This document shows, piece after piece, positions 50,492-59,955 of a stretch of 64,000 nucleotides of DNA. A program made the translations under genes and the position numbers. Each line of letters starts with the position of its first letter. The first letter of the stretch is position 1. Below the pieces are notes generated by a model. The model ran no database searches. It saw nothing but the letters and a program-made list of their open reading frames with translations, and was not told the DNA's origin. Origin of the DNA: Pareuzebyella sediminis (GTDB lineage: Bacteria > Bacteroidota > Bacteroidia > Flavobacteriales > Flavobacteriaceae); contig NZ_VTZS01000001.1 in the NCBI RefSeq assembly GCF_008367235.1, forward strand, positions 1 to 64,000, in the 5' to 3' direction.

Positions 50492-51232
50492 CTATTCATT
50501 CCAGATTTCCCAAGCCCGATCGGCCTGTAATTCTAACATGCGTAGTCCGTTGGAAACCTGTGCTCCCCGAACTTCTCCTTCCTTGAGAAATTTGGTTTTT
50601 TCAGGATTGTATATCAGGTCGAAAAGAAGATGATTCTCGCCAATATAGCGGTATGGAATATTTGGGGATTGCTCAATATTAGGATAGGTTCCCAAAGGGG
50701 TGCAGTTGACCAGTACGGTAAAGTCTTTCATAATGGAACCATCAAGCTCATCGTAGGACAGCTGCCCGTCTTTCGGATGGCGTGAGACGGAAGTATGTGA
50801 AATGCCGATACTATCGAGAACAAAAGCCACAGCTTTCGAGGCGCCACCTGTACCCAAAAGCAGGGCCTTGGTATGATGTTTCTTTATATATGGGAAAATA
50901 GCATTTCTAAAACCGTAAGTATCCGTATTATGCCCTTTGAGTCCGTTTTCAGTAAACTGAATGGTATTTACCGCACCAATTTCTCGGGCTTGTTCTTCTA
51001 AGGTGTCGAGATAGGGAATGATTTCCTGTTTGTAAGGAATCGTGACGTTCAACCCCTTTAGATTGGGATTCTTCTTGATTACCTTTTCGAATTCGGAAAT
51101 CTTTTGAAGGTCAAAATTTTCGTAAGTATGGTCTTTCAGACCCATTTCAGAGAATTTCTGAGTGAAATACCCTTTGGAAAAAGAGTAAGAAATATTCTTT
51201 CCTATCAGTCCGAACCTATTTGATTTCATCAT
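50492..51232 (-). CDS. aroE: Shikimate dehydrogenase
   Basis: A 246-residue NADPH-dependent enzyme of aromatic amino acid synthesis that reduces 3-dehydroshikimate. NKxxHSxSPxxHN-type N-terminus is here GLIGKNISYSFSKGYF (about 7-22), followed by NVTIPYKQEIIPYLD with K at about 67. The dinucleotide site is LLGTGGASKAV near 120, NCTPLGTYPN near 175 and FDLIYNPEKTKFL near 205. It is short for the family, as in Bacteroidota. The start could be the first or second Met. It follows the two DUF368 genes (96-base gap). Confidence 0.95.
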   Translation of the reverse strand: MMKSNRFGLIGKNISYSFSKGYFTQKFSEMGLKDHTYENFDLQKISEFEKVIKKNPNLKGLNVTIPYKQEIIPYLDTLEEQAREIGAVNTIQFTENGLKGHNTDTYGFRNAIFPYIKKHHTKALLLGTGGASKAVAFVLDSIGISHTSVSRHPKDGQLSYDELDGSIMKDFTVLVNCTPLGTYPNIEQSPNIPYRYIGENHLLFDLIYNPEKTKFLKEGEVRGAQVSNGLRMLELQADRAWEIWNE

Positions 51233-51328
51233 GGTACTTTTTGGTTGCCTTACTCCTTTTTTTAAATGCTAGCTTAATTATCAAGAATAAAAAATTCTTT
51301 TGTTCTTCAGTATTTATTGAAAGATTGG

Positions 51329-52369
51329 TCAACCTCTGTTGGCCAGGCTCTTGCTCATCATCTTTCTGTTTTTTCCATACCATTCCAATCCCAGAAGAAT
51401 AAATATCCCTAAGAGAACAAATAATAGGGCCCACCAGGTCTCTGCGCTTGAAAAGTTCGGAAAATAACGTTCGTAATTTACAATAATTTCCTTGCCATTG
51501 GAGTCTAGAAGGGTTTGCCCGCTTGCATCGGTTTTAAAGATCGTCTTTTTCCATGGCCAAACCACTCCAAGGGATCCAGTTATAAATCCTATGATTACCG
51601 CAGTGGTTACGTGCTTGAAGTGCTTTAAGACATAGCTCAAAAGGTGGGAAAGGCTCACAAGACCAGTAGCTGATCCAAGAGTGAACACGGCTAAAATCTT
51701 AAGGGTGTCTAAACGGACTTGGTTGTTGACAAAACTGAAATCTCCCCGCAGCATTTCGACAAAAGTGTCGTAAAGCGCATTAACCGAATCAACCAGTAGC
51801 AAGACATAGTTACCTAAAAGGATTAAAATAAAAGAACCCGATAGCCCGGGCAAGGTCATGCCCGAAACACTGATGATTCCACATAGGAATATAAAGAACA
51901 GGTTGTCGTTTTCTTTGGCCGGATTCAGGAAGCTTATAGAAATACCGACCACAAGCCCGATGACACCGGCTATGATGGTTTTTCGGTTCCAATGTTCGAA
52001 GTCTTTTGAAATATAATAGATTGACCCTAATATCATCCCGAAAAATGCGGCCCATACGAACAACTCTTTTTTTTCCAAGAAAAAATCCAATAACTTCGAT
52101 ACACTAAAATAACTGACCAACATACCGAATATCAGAAGCGATAGAAAAGCCCCGTTCACGTACCGGTAGAAACTTTTGAACCTTCCGTTCAAAAGAAGCT
52201 TGAAAGCTTTTGCGTTTATTTTCTGTAAGGAATAGATAAATTCTTCATAGAAGCCCGCGACAAATGCAACGATTCCACCCGAGACCCCTGGAACCTTATT
52301 GGCCGCCCCCATACATAGACCTTTGACGACCAGAAAGAATTTATCAAGAAATGTTCTGGGGTTATACAT
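51329..52369 (-). CDS. DUF368 polyprenyl-phosphate translocase family protein (copy 2)
   Basis: A 346-residue membrane protein with about eight helices. It belongs to DUF368, the family shown to recycle undecaprenyl phosphate across the inner membrane (PopT). The first conserved motif reads GAANKVPGVSGGI, where other members including the neighbouring copy have GAADVVPGVSGGT, so Asp-Val is replaced with Asn-Lys. The second repeat of the motif, TLPGLSGSFILILLGNY, is kept. It starts nine bases after the first copy and probably arose by old tandem duplication. The changed motif may alter lipid or ion coupling. Confidence 0.87.
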   Translation of the reverse strand: MYNPRTFLDKFFLVVKGLCMGAANKVPGVSGGIVAFVAGFYEEFIYSLQKINAKAFKLLLNGRFKSFYRYVNGAFLSLLIFGMLVSYFSVSKLLDFFLEKKELFVWAAFFGMILGSIYYISKDFEHWNRKTIIAGVIGLVVGISISFLNPAKENDNLFFIFLCGIISVSGMTLPGLSGSFILILLGNYVLLLVDSVNALYDTFVEMLRGDFSFVNNQVRLDTLKILAVFTLGSATGLVSLSHLLSYVLKHFKHVTTAVIIGFITGSLGVVWPWKKTIFKTDASGQTLLDSNGKEIIVNYERYFPNFSSAETWWALLFVLLGIFILLGLEWYGKNRKMMSKSLANRG

Positions 52370-52378
52370 TCGGGGCGT

Positions 52379-53293
52379 TTATTTTTTCGAAGCTGTTCTT
52401 TCAAGTATAAAAATAAGGGAAAAACCCACGATAGCGGCAATGATAGCAAAGATTAGTTGATGGTCTCCTTCGTAGGTGAAAGGAGAAATATTTTCATCGA
52501 TAACGATGATTTTTTCACCTATACTTTTGGTCTCGAGCAACCTTTTCCATGGCCATATTTTATTCAAAGACCCTACGATGAACCCCGTAAGCAATGCCAA
52601 GGTCGTGTTTTTGTAATGGGTGAACATCCACTTTAATAACCGGGCAAAACTGAGAAGGCCGAAAATGGCACCCACGCCAACCACTGCAATAATCTTGAAA
52701 TCTAGATCGTGAACGGCATCAATGACAGTTTTATAAGATCCCAAAAGTACCAAGATGAAGGCTCCCGAAATTCCTGGTAATATCATGGCACAGATGGCAA
52801 GGGCCCCTGAAAAAAAAAGATAGGGTAGGCTTCCTATATTTTCAGAGGGTGGAAGTATGGTGACATAGTAGGCGATAACGGCCCCAAGTATAAGAGCGGT
52901 TATCGAACCCATGTTCCATTTTTGAACTTCTTTGCCCACAAAGAATATACTTGCAATGACAAGACCGAAAAAGAATGACCAGATGAGGATGGGCTGATTC
53001 TCCAACAACCAGCTTACCATTTTGGCCAAAGAAAGTACGCTGATCGCGATACCGAGAAACAACGACAATAGAAAATTACCGTTCAATTGGTTCCAAGCGG
53101 CAATGAAACCTTGTGTCCGCCATGTTTTAAGCAGGGATAGGTTTACACTGTTAATGGCCGTGATAAGCTCTTCGTAAATACCGGAGATAAAGGCTATAGT
53201 GCCTCCAGATACACCGGGCACCACATCTGCCGCCCCCATTGCCATTCCTTTTAGTGTGACGATACCATACTGTAAAAGATTTCTTTTTTCCAT
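52379..53293 (-). CDS. DUF368 polyprenyl-phosphate translocase family protein (copy 1)
   Basis: A 304-residue inner-membrane protein of the DUF368 family (PopT), which returns undecaprenyl phosphate to the cytoplasmic face for reuse in peptidoglycan and surface-polysaccharide synthesis. Canonical motifs are GMAMGAADVVPGVSGGTIAF near 16-35 and ILPGISGAFILVLLGSY near 180. I chose the ATG at 53293 (MEKRNLLQYG); an in-frame Met at 53404 adds 37 residues not found in the family. It is the first of two tandem copies, with a nine-base gap to the second. Confidence 0.88.
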   Translation of the reverse strand: MEKRNLLQYGIVTLKGMAMGAADVVPGVSGGTIAFISGIYEELITAINSVNLSLLKTWRTQGFIAAWNQLNGNFLLSLFLGIAISVLSLAKMVSWLLENQPILIWSFFFGLVIASIFFVGKEVQKWNMGSITALILGAVIAYYVTILPPSENIGSLPYLFFSGALAICAMILPGISGAFILVLLGSYKTVIDAVHDLDFKIIAVVGVGAIFGLLSFARLLKWMFTHYKNTTLALLTGFIVGSLNKIWPWKRLLETKSIGEKIIVIDENISPFTYEGDHQLIFAIIAAIVGFSLIFILERTASKK

Positions 53294-53473
53294 GAAGTTT
53301 AATTTCAACAAGGGCAAAAATAACTTTTTATAACCGTACCGCGGATAAAAAATTAAGCTACCGGTTTCTCGGAAAAATGCAACGAATAGGTCGAATGCAA
53401 GCAAATGCCTTGTCCGAAATAAACGGGAAGGGTTCTATATGGGTATGAATTTTAGGCCTGCAATTAGAACGGT

Positions 53474-54871
53474 TCAGGAAGTTTTGTCGAACTTAGACCG
53501 AATTTCTTGGGCCCATTCAGATTTCGAATATTGGGCAAATTCTTTTTCGAAAAGATTGTATTTTCCTGAATCGATTTTCAATGCATCGATGAGACTGATA
53601 CGTCCGTTGATAAAATCGTTCATCAAAAGATAGTAACCGGCTTTTCTATATCTTATCTCAGGATTTTCAGGATAAAACTCCTGACCTTGTCCCAAAATAT
53701 GGATGGCACCGGGAATGTCGTCGTTTTGAAGCGCCACTTGGGCCCATCCAAGCCAAGTACGTAATTCGTAGTTGCCTAAATCTACAGCTTGCTTATAGGC
53801 GAAATCCGCCTGATCATATTTTTTAAGCGCAGCATTGATCTGGGCGCATTTTTTCCAATATAATGGGTTCTCACCGTCAATATTGAGCGCTTTGTTCACG
53901 TAATAAAGCGATTTTTTGAAATTCTTTTTTCTAAAATAAAAATCGGTAATGGCCAACCAACCTTTATCCAAAAGCGGATCTTCGTGAACCGTATGATAGT
54001 AATAGTATTTGGCCATATCGTCATTCTTCAAGCGCTCATGACACTTCCCTATTCTCAGATAGGCGTGTGAAGTAGGGTCTTCCATTTTAATCGTGGCCTC
54101 ATAATTTTCAATAGCTTCATTGTATCGCCCCATTTTTTCCAACACTTTGCCCTTTTCAAAATAGGCCCCCAAAAAGGTATCGTCTGAAATTATGGCAAAA
54201 TCAAATGCACCGAGCGCTTCTTGGTACATTTCTTTAGAGAAGTATTGTTTGCCTAACTGATGCCAAGCCACTTCACAATAAGGGTTTCTTTCTAAATAAT
54301 CATTGAGATAATGTATGGCCCCATCATAATCTTCTAAGAACTCAAAACAATAAATTACGTTGTAAAGTGAAGAATAATCTTGCTCATCGAAGTCCACACA
54401 ACGCATGAAACTTTCTTTGGCGAGCTTGAAATCGTCCATAAAAAGATATTCCATACCCAGTAGGGAATAGATATCAAAACTGTTTTCTGACAAATTCAAT
54501 GCCTTGTTCAGAAGTGCCACCGCAGCTTCATGGTTATCTTTCTTTGAATAAATATTGGCGCGTTGAATAAAAATTTCCTCATTAGTACTGTCCAAGGTCT
54601 GAAGCTCATCCAAATACTGCTCTGCAAGATCTAAGTGATCTTCAAAAACGAGCACTTCGACATTGAGCAATTTGAGTTCTAAAGAACCAGGATGCTGCTG
54701 AAGCCCAATCTTAATAGCCTTTTTGGCCAAAGAAATTTTGCCATTATTTAGATAGTGGTGAATGATATCCTCGAAATCCTCAGCGTCAAAGAAGTAGACA
54801 TCGTCTGTCTTCAGCATGGACTCGAATTTGGCAATCGGTTGGTTGGGTTTTTCGTTAGATTCTAACGCCAT
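53474..54871 (-). CDS. Tetratricopeptide repeat protein
   Basis: A 465-residue soluble protein made of about 11-12 TPR units (for example AEQYLDELQTLDSTNEEIFIQRANIYSKKDNHEAAVALLNKAL and YEKGKVLEKMGRYNEAIENYEA). No signal peptide or enzyme domain. TPR arrays serve as protein-binding scaffolds. It lies between the class III aminotransferase and DUF368 genes, an order seen often in flavobacteria, and may act on envelope assembly, but this is only an inference. Confidence 0.87.
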   Translation of the reverse strand: MALESNEKPNQPIAKFESMLKTDDVYFFDAEDFEDIIHHYLNNGKISLAKKAIKIGLQQHPGSLELKLLNVEVLVFEDHLDLAEQYLDELQTLDSTNEEIFIQRANIYSKKDNHEAAVALLNKALNLSENSFDIYSLLGMEYLFMDDFKLAKESFMRCVDFDEQDYSSLYNVIYCFEFLEDYDGAIHYLNDYLERNPYCEVAWHQLGKQYFSKEMYQEALGAFDFAIISDDTFLGAYFEKGKVLEKMGRYNEAIENYEATIKMEDPTSHAYLRIGKCHERLKNDDMAKYYYYHTVHEDPLLDKGWLAITDFYFRKKNFKKSLYYVNKALNIDGENPLYWKKCAQINAALKKYDQADFAYKQAVDLGNYELRTWLGWAQVALQNDDIPGAIHILGQGQEFYPENPEIRYRKAGYYLLMNDFINGRISLIDALKIDSGKYNLFEKEFAQYSKSEWAQEIRSKFDKTS

Positions 54872-54968
54872 AAGAACGATTTGGTTACACTATGGACTTA
54901 AAAGTAGCCTTTTGAAGTCGTTTTTTTTCCTCGATACAGGCTATATTATTAACAAATTAGTTAACAGC

Positions 54969-56150
54969 TTATTGCTTGTATTTCGTTAAAATGTCAAGAA
55001 TTATGCCACAGCCTTTTTTTATTTCCTCTTCGGATAGGGTCAAAGGAGGGGATATTCGAACGGCTCTTGGTTCAAACAAAAGCCAGAATAGAATTAGCCC
55101 TTTTTTGGCGCACGACAGAATGACATAATCTGCTATTTTCGCGCTTTCCATTATTAGGGCCAGCATCAGGCCTCTTCCTTTGACATCTTTGATAAGTGGG
55201 TGTTTTAACAGCTCTCTGAACAACCTTTCCTTAAACAGCGTATCGGCCATAAGGGTGCCGGATGTAATGACCTTAAGCGTTGCCAAGGAGGCTGCGGCAA
55301 TGACGGGGTTTCCACCAAAAGTGGTAATATGCCCTAATTTGGGGCCGCGCTGCAAGGTGCGCATCATTGCTTCGGATGCTGTAAAAGCACCGACCGGAAG
55401 CCCTGAGGCCATACCTTTGCCCATAACCAAAATATCGGGTGTACTTTCATAATGTTCAAAAGCGAAGAGGCGACCAGTTCTGCCGAATCCAGGTTGAATT
55501 TCATCTAATATCAACAAGGCCCCGACTTCATCGCAACGTTGACGTACCTTTTTAAGGTAATCTTTCTGCGGCTCTATAAAACCGGCTCCGCCTTGAATGG
55601 TTTCCAGAAGTACTCCTGCGGTCTTTTCAGTTATTTTTTGAAGGTCTTCTTCTACATTAAATCGAACAAAGGAGATGTCGGGTATCAAAGGTCTAAATAC
55701 ACTTTTACGTGGTTCGTAGCCCATGACACTTAAGCTACCCATAGTATTTCCATGGTAGGCATTATGGGCCGCGATCAATTCACTTCTACCAGTGACCCGG
55801 CGTGCTAGTTTTAGTGCACCTTCGATTGCTTCGGTCCCTGAATTTACCAAGTACGTAGTCTCCAATGGGCTAGGTAATAATGAAGCCAATAGTTTGGTGT
55901 AGGTTACTGCGGGTTCTTGTACATATTCCCCGTATACCATTACGTGCATGTATTTGGTAATTTGAGATTGTACAGCTTCAGTAACTAGAGGATGACAATG
56001 GCCGAGGCTACAAGCCGAAACGCCGGCTACAAAGTCTAGATGGGCCTTGCCCTGTCGGTCATAAATATAGCTGCCCTTGGCATGTGAGACTTCCATAGCC
56101 AAAGGATGCGGACTGGTCTGTGCCTGATATTTTAGGAAATCTTCTTTCAC
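54969..56150 (-). CDS. Class III PLP-dependent aminotransferase
   Basis: A 393-residue aminotransferase (acetylornithine/4-aminobutyrate group). LDFVAGVSACSLGHCHPLV near 37-55, LVNSGTEAIEGALKLAR near 99-115, GNTMGSLS near 140, LDEIQPGFGRTGRL near 218-231 and the PLP lysine in VMGKGMASGLPVG near 245 are intact. It is commonly annotated 'aspartate aminotransferase family'; the specific amino donor is not readable. It is 36 bases downstream of the OstA-like gene and thus probably in its operon. Confidence 0.87.
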   Translation of the reverse strand: MKEDFLKYQAQTSPHPLAMEVSHAKGSYIYDRQGKAHLDFVAGVSACSLGHCHPLVTEAVQSQITKYMHVMVYGEYVQEPAVTYTKLLASLLPSPLETTYLVNSGTEAIEGALKLARRVTGRSELIAAHNAYHGNTMGSLSVMGYEPRKSVFRPLIPDISFVRFNVEEDLQKITEKTAGVLLETIQGGAGFIEPQKDYLKKVRQRCDEVGALLILDEIQPGFGRTGRLFAFEHYESTPDILVMGKGMASGLPVGAFTASEAMMRTLQRGPKLGHITTFGGNPVIAAASLATLKVITSGTLMADTLFKERLFRELLKHPLIKDVKGRGLMLALIMESAKIADYVILSCAKKGLILFWLLFEPRAVRISPPLTLSEEEIKKGCGIILDILTKYKQ

Positions 56151-56186
56151 ACTTTATTAAGGCTAGTTGCCAAGAGTCTGGCTATT

Positions 56187-57941
56187 TTACCGTGTTGCTT
56201 CCTTGAAAGAAACAAGGGGTACTTTTTTCAGTTTGGGTCGTTTTGGAGGACTTGCCGGAGTGGTGTTGGTTGGAATTTCATTGACCGGATCCCCTTCATT
56301 TTGAGATCTTTCAGCCTCTTCCGCATCAATATCTATAGGGTTATCAATACCTCGAATGACCACTAATTCAATAGTATTGTCATCTTCATCGAAGATATCG
56401 TCTTTCGTGAGTATACGTTCGTCCCCTCTCCAAATGAATCCCTTTAATTTTCGGCTATCTACCGGGAGGTCTTTGTCGGGAAATATATCGCCATCGGGAT
56501 TAGTAATGAACGTCAGATCCTCTATATCGTTATTGGCCATCGTGATCCGTATCTTGCTGCATATCGTCTTATCGATACCGATGAGTTCGTCATCATCATT
56601 ATACATATAGTAGATGACTTCTGTATTTTTGATCAGATCAATTATTTTAAGTTCATTATCTACAAATTTGCCGAAAAGGTCCATTCCTTTGGCCTGATTG
56701 TAACCTGTTTTACTAATACTGTCTAAAGAGACAATAAATGCATTGTTCAATACTTTTAGGGAATCAAGCTTTTCGGTTTTTAAATTGGATATTAAATGTA
56801 TGCTGTCACCGGTCATTTGGTTTTCTCCGTTCCAGATTACCGGGTTTTTGATAAGTTGTGTGATTCCCGTACGCTCTTCAGAATGGATGGAATCACATTT
56901 CCCACTAAGATCTGTTTTATAAAATTTAGCGTTTCTGAACGCCTTTACTATGCGATGCTCTGGTTTGCCCGTGACCATTAAAGTATCTCCATGCATGTAG
57001 AGTGAATCTTGCTCGACAAGACTGATGGAAACGGCTCTTTTGGTCGCAAATACTGAATCTTTAGCCTTGTATACTTCAGCGTAATGGGCACGAATAATCC
57101 CATTGTTCACCGTGTCCGTCACTACGATATTATTGGTGGCAGATGCAAATTCGGTAGCCTTGTCGAAATAGACGCTGTCCCCTTCGATAATACGGTTATT
57201 ATAGTCTATCCGGGTGTTTTTGATACCATAACCACTTTCGACCTTTGTATCGTAAAAACCGCGTTCACAATATATTTTGTAGGTTTCGCCCGTAATCGTC
57301 GAAGGTCCGTACATATAGGCGTTCTTTGACGTTGTGTAGTAATCGAGTTGTTCAGAATCTAGAATATATTGAGGATTGTCAATATGAACACTATCTAAAA
57401 ACTGATATTTTTTGAGTTCCATGAAATAACGGCCTATCTCACTGGTCAAGGTGTTGGTAGAGTCTACGATGGTGCCTGAACTGTTGTAGTACGACTCTTG
57501 GTTTTCACGGTCAAAATATAAGGTGTCGGTCCGCAAGGTCATCTGTCCGGTTTGTTGTTGGGTCTCTAACAAAACATTCTCAAAAGCCTTGGCCAACTTA
57601 GTTTGGCCATCGTAATTTATTTTGCCGCTGGTCAGTTCGATGGAATCGCCTTGTTGTAAGCGTACATTGCCTAAAGCCCGTAAGCGGTTTTCTTTTTGAT
57701 AGTAAATGGCTACATCGCACCAAAGATCTGCGCCTTGGTGCTCAAACTGAACCTGACGGCCATCTTCACTAAAAATAGAGGCTCCTGGGAATCGACTTTC
57801 ATCTTTAGTGAAATTGGCGCCGTATACAATATTGATTTGTTTGCTGGCCAAAGTATCACCGGCTTGTGCTCCCACGTTTGTCTGAGACCACCCGGACGCA
57901 TTGCATATAAGCAAAGAAATAAGAAAAAAGATGCTTCTCAA
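56187..57941 (-). CDS. OstA-like protein (LPS transport, LptA/LptD N-domain type)
   Basis: A 584-residue exported protein with a TTG start (57941; no ATG exists upstream before a stop) and signal peptide ending GWSQ. It is composed of OstA/LptA-like beta-jellyroll repeats (IVYGANFTKDESRFPGAS, SGKINYDGQTKLAKAFENVLLE, DTLYFDRENQESYYNSSG). The C-terminus is Pro/Lys-rich and positively charged. LptA-type domains bind and carry lipopolysaccharide across the periplasm. Bacteroidota usually have this long OstA-like protein in place of short LptA. First of the block including aminotransferase, TPR, DUF368 and aroE genes. Confidence 0.82.
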   Translation of the reverse strand: MRSIFFLISLLICNASGWSQTNVGAQAGDTLASKQINIVYGANFTKDESRFPGASIFSEDGRQVQFEHQGADLWCDVAIYYQKENRLRALGNVRLQQGDSIELTSGKINYDGQTKLAKAFENVLLETQQQTGQMTLRTDTLYFDRENQESYYNSSGTIVDSTNTLTSEIGRYFMELKKYQFLDSVHIDNPQYILDSEQLDYYTTSKNAYMYGPSTITGETYKIYCERGFYDTKVESGYGIKNTRIDYNNRIIEGDSVYFDKATEFASATNNIVVTDTVNNGIIRAHYAEVYKAKDSVFATKRAVSISLVEQDSLYMHGDTLMVTGKPEHRIVKAFRNAKFYKTDLSGKCDSIHSEERTGITQLIKNPVIWNGENQMTGDSIHLISNLKTEKLDSLKVLNNAFIVSLDSISKTGYNQAKGMDLFGKFVDNELKIIDLIKNTEVIYYMYNDDDELIGIDKTICSKIRITMANNDIEDLTFITNPDGDIFPDKDLPVDSRKLKGFIWRGDERILTKDDIFDEDDNTIELVVIRGIDNPIDIDAEEAERSQNEGDPVNEIPTNTTPASPPKRPKLKKVPLVSFKEATR

Positions 57942-58099
57942 GCTTCTAAATTTTGACTAAAAATAGAATATTTTGAAAGAGTCCGATAAAGATTAGCATA
58001 GATTTAGGAAGTAGCCAAACCTTTAAGAATCGATATTCCAAACTATTTTTTTCAAAATAGGGCAGGATTTCAATCATCGGCATGATATTCATTTGGGTA

Positions 58100-59371
58100 T
58101 TACCGATGAATCGTTTGCATACGATCTGGACCTACGGACACAATTTTTATAGGAACTTCAAGTTCCTTTTCAAGAAAGTCGATATAGGCCTGGAGGGAGT
58201 CGGGAAATTCTTCGGTACTGCCCATTTGGGTGAGGTCTTCTTCCCATCCATCCATTTCGGTGTAAACGGGTGTTACGTTTTCGGCTTCGATATTATAGGG
58301 CAAATGGGTTATTTTTTCGCCTTTATAGTTGTAAGCAGTACAAATCTTAAGTTTTTCAAAGCCGCTTAGTACGTCGGCTTTCATCATCATAAGTTCGGTA
58401 ACCCCGTTGATTTGTACGGCATACTTTAGAGCTACAAGGTCTAGCCAGCCACAGCGTCTGGCTCTACCAGTGGTAGCACCGAATTCGTTCCCGACTCGGC
58501 CCATGGTCTCGCCATCCTCATCGAAAAGCTCCGTTGGAAAAGGTCCGCTTCCCACCCGGGTAGCATAGGCCTTAAAAATTCCTTTTACTTCACCAATTTG
58601 GTTGGGCGCAACCCCCAATCCAGTACAGGCCCCGGCAGCCGTTGTATTACTCGAGGTAACATACGGATAGGTGCCAAAATCGATATCCAATAGAGAGCCT
58701 TGCGCACCTTCGGCGAGTATTTTTTTGCCTTTCTTCTGTGCTTGGTACAAATATTCCTCACTATCGATAAAGGTAAGTTCTTTTAACGATGCGATAGATT
58801 TAAAAAAGTCCTTTTCAAGTTCTGCCAAATCATATTGCACATCGACGTTGTAATAATCGATCATCGCCTCGTGCTTGTTCGCCAGGGAACGGTATTTCTC
58901 TTTCCAGTCATCCAGTTCCAAATCTCCTATGCGCATGCCGTTCCGACCCGTTTTATCCATATAGGTAGGGCCAATTCCTTTTAAGGTTGAACCAATTTTC
59001 GCCTTTCCCTTGGAGGCTTCGGATGCAGCATCCAATAAGCGATGTGTGGGTAAAATGAGGTGAGCCTTTCTAGAGATTAAAAGTTTCGACTTGATGTCAA
59101 TATTGAATCGTTGTAGGGCTTCCAGTTCTTTCTTGAAAATTACAGGGTCGATAACTACTCCATTACCTACAATATTGATTGCGTTTTTATGAAAAATACC
59201 TGAGGGAATAGTGTGGAGCACATGTTTGATACCATCGAATTCTAACGTATGTCCGGCATTTGGTCCGCCTTGGAAACGTGCAATAATATCATAATTCTTT
59301 GTCAGTACGTCGACAATTTTTCCTTTCCCTTCGTCTCCCCACTGTAATCCTAACAATAAATCTACTGCCAT
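58100..59371 (-). CDS. purA: Adenylosuccinate synthase
   Basis: A 423-residue GTP-dependent ligase of AMP synthesis (IMP plus aspartate). The N-terminal LLGLQWGDEGKGKIVDVL (about 5-22) with catalytic D12 and K16, FQGGPNAGHT near 35, GIGPTYMDKTGRNGMRIGDL near 125, SNTTAAGACTGLGVAPN near 235 and GRARRCGWLDL near 300 are all present. Length is standard. It follows the fur gene by 13 bases in the same direction. Confidence 0.97.
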   Translation of the reverse strand: MAVDLLLGLQWGDEGKGKIVDVLTKNYDIIARFQGGPNAGHTLEFDGIKHVLHTIPSGIFHKNAINIVGNGVVIDPVIFKKELEALQRFNIDIKSKLLISRKAHLILPTHRLLDAASEASKGKAKIGSTLKGIGPTYMDKTGRNGMRIGDLELDDWKEKYRSLANKHEAMIDYYNVDVQYDLAELEKDFFKSIASLKELTFIDSEEYLYQAQKKGKKILAEGAQGSLLDIDFGTYPYVTSSNTTAAGACTGLGVAPNQIGEVKGIFKAYATRVGSGPFPTELFDEDGETMGRVGNEFGATTGRARRCGWLDLVALKYAVQINGVTELMMMKADVLSGFEKLKICTAYNYKGEKITHLPYNIEAENVTPVYTEMDGWEEDLTQMGSTEEFPDSLQAYIDFLEKELEVPIKIVSVGPDRMQTIHR

Positions 59372-59384
59372 TTATAAAATTTGG

Positions 59385-59861
59385 TTAGCTGGTTGATTTT
59401 TCTTTTTTAATATGTTTATCCTCATTTTCGTTTCGAATACCGTAAAAATATAGCGAATGCGTATTGATCTTGATGTCGAACACCTCTTCGATGGTTTTTT
59501 TTATAGACTGTATCCGAGGATCGCAAAACTCTATGACTTCGCCCGTATCGGTAAGAATTACATGGTCATGCTGGCGATCAAAGTACGATTTTTCATATTG
59601 TGCCTGATTCTTCCCGAATTGATGCTTTCGAACCAACTTACATTCCAACAAAAGCTCAATGGTATTGTAGAGGGTGGCGCGACTGACCCTATAATTTTTA
59701 TTTTTCATGTTGATGTAGAGCGATTCGATATCGAAATGCTCATCACTATCATAAATTTCTTGAAGGATGGCGTAGCGTTCAGGTGTTTTACGATGTCCTT
59801 TTTCTTCTAAGAAGGACGTAAAAACATTTTTTACTATTTCTTGATTTTTATTAGATGCCAT
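59385..59861 (-). CDS. fur: Fur-family transcriptional regulator without CxxC zinc motifs
   Basis: A 158-residue DNA-binding regulator. The winged helix lies at about 22-80 ([50 protein letters not shown]). Dimer and metal region: HDHVIL with H98 and H100. The usual structural CxxC after it reads L103-T-D-T106, and the C-terminal C-x-x-C position is R143/N146 (YGIRNEN), so both zinc-cysteine pairs are missing. The regulatory metal (His/Glu/Asp) site remains. I chose the ATG at 59861 (MASNKNQ); a TTG start at 59921 would lengthen it by 20 residues. The subtype (Fur, PerR, Zur) cannot be told. Confidence 0.87.
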   Translation of the reverse strand: MASNKNQEIVKNVFTSFLEEKGHRKTPERYAILQEIYDSDEHFDIESLYINMKNKNYRVSRATLYNTIELLLECKLVRKHQFGKNQAQYEKSYFDRQHDHVILTDTGEVIEFCDPRIQSIKKTIEEVFDIKINTHSLYFYGIRNENEDKHIKKEKSTS

Positions 59862-59925
59862 AACAAGACGACTTGCATTAAAAACCCGGGCTTTTAGGAT
59901 TTTTAAAAGCGATAGGTTCAATGTG

Positions 59926-59933
59926 CAAATGTA
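59926..59933 (-). promoter_or_regulatory. Candidate -7 promoter element of fur
   Basis: Minus-strand TACATTTG matches TAnnTTTG exactly and lies 64 bases before the fur ATG. The upstream TTG is missing at the usual distance. Confidence 0.42.
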
Positions 59934-59955
59934 CGGTTATATTTTAATTTGAATT

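Noticed and set aside
51216-51434. Minus-strand 72-residue frame between DUF368 copy 2 and aroE
   Set aside because: It overlaps the ends of both flanking genes, begins inside the DUF368 coding frame and has no recognisable domain; lysine-rich end comes from the AT-rich spacer.
58075-58108. CATCGG...CCGATG inverted repeat near the purA stop
   Set aside because: The loop is about twenty bases and no T-tract follows on the minus strand; not a credible terminator.
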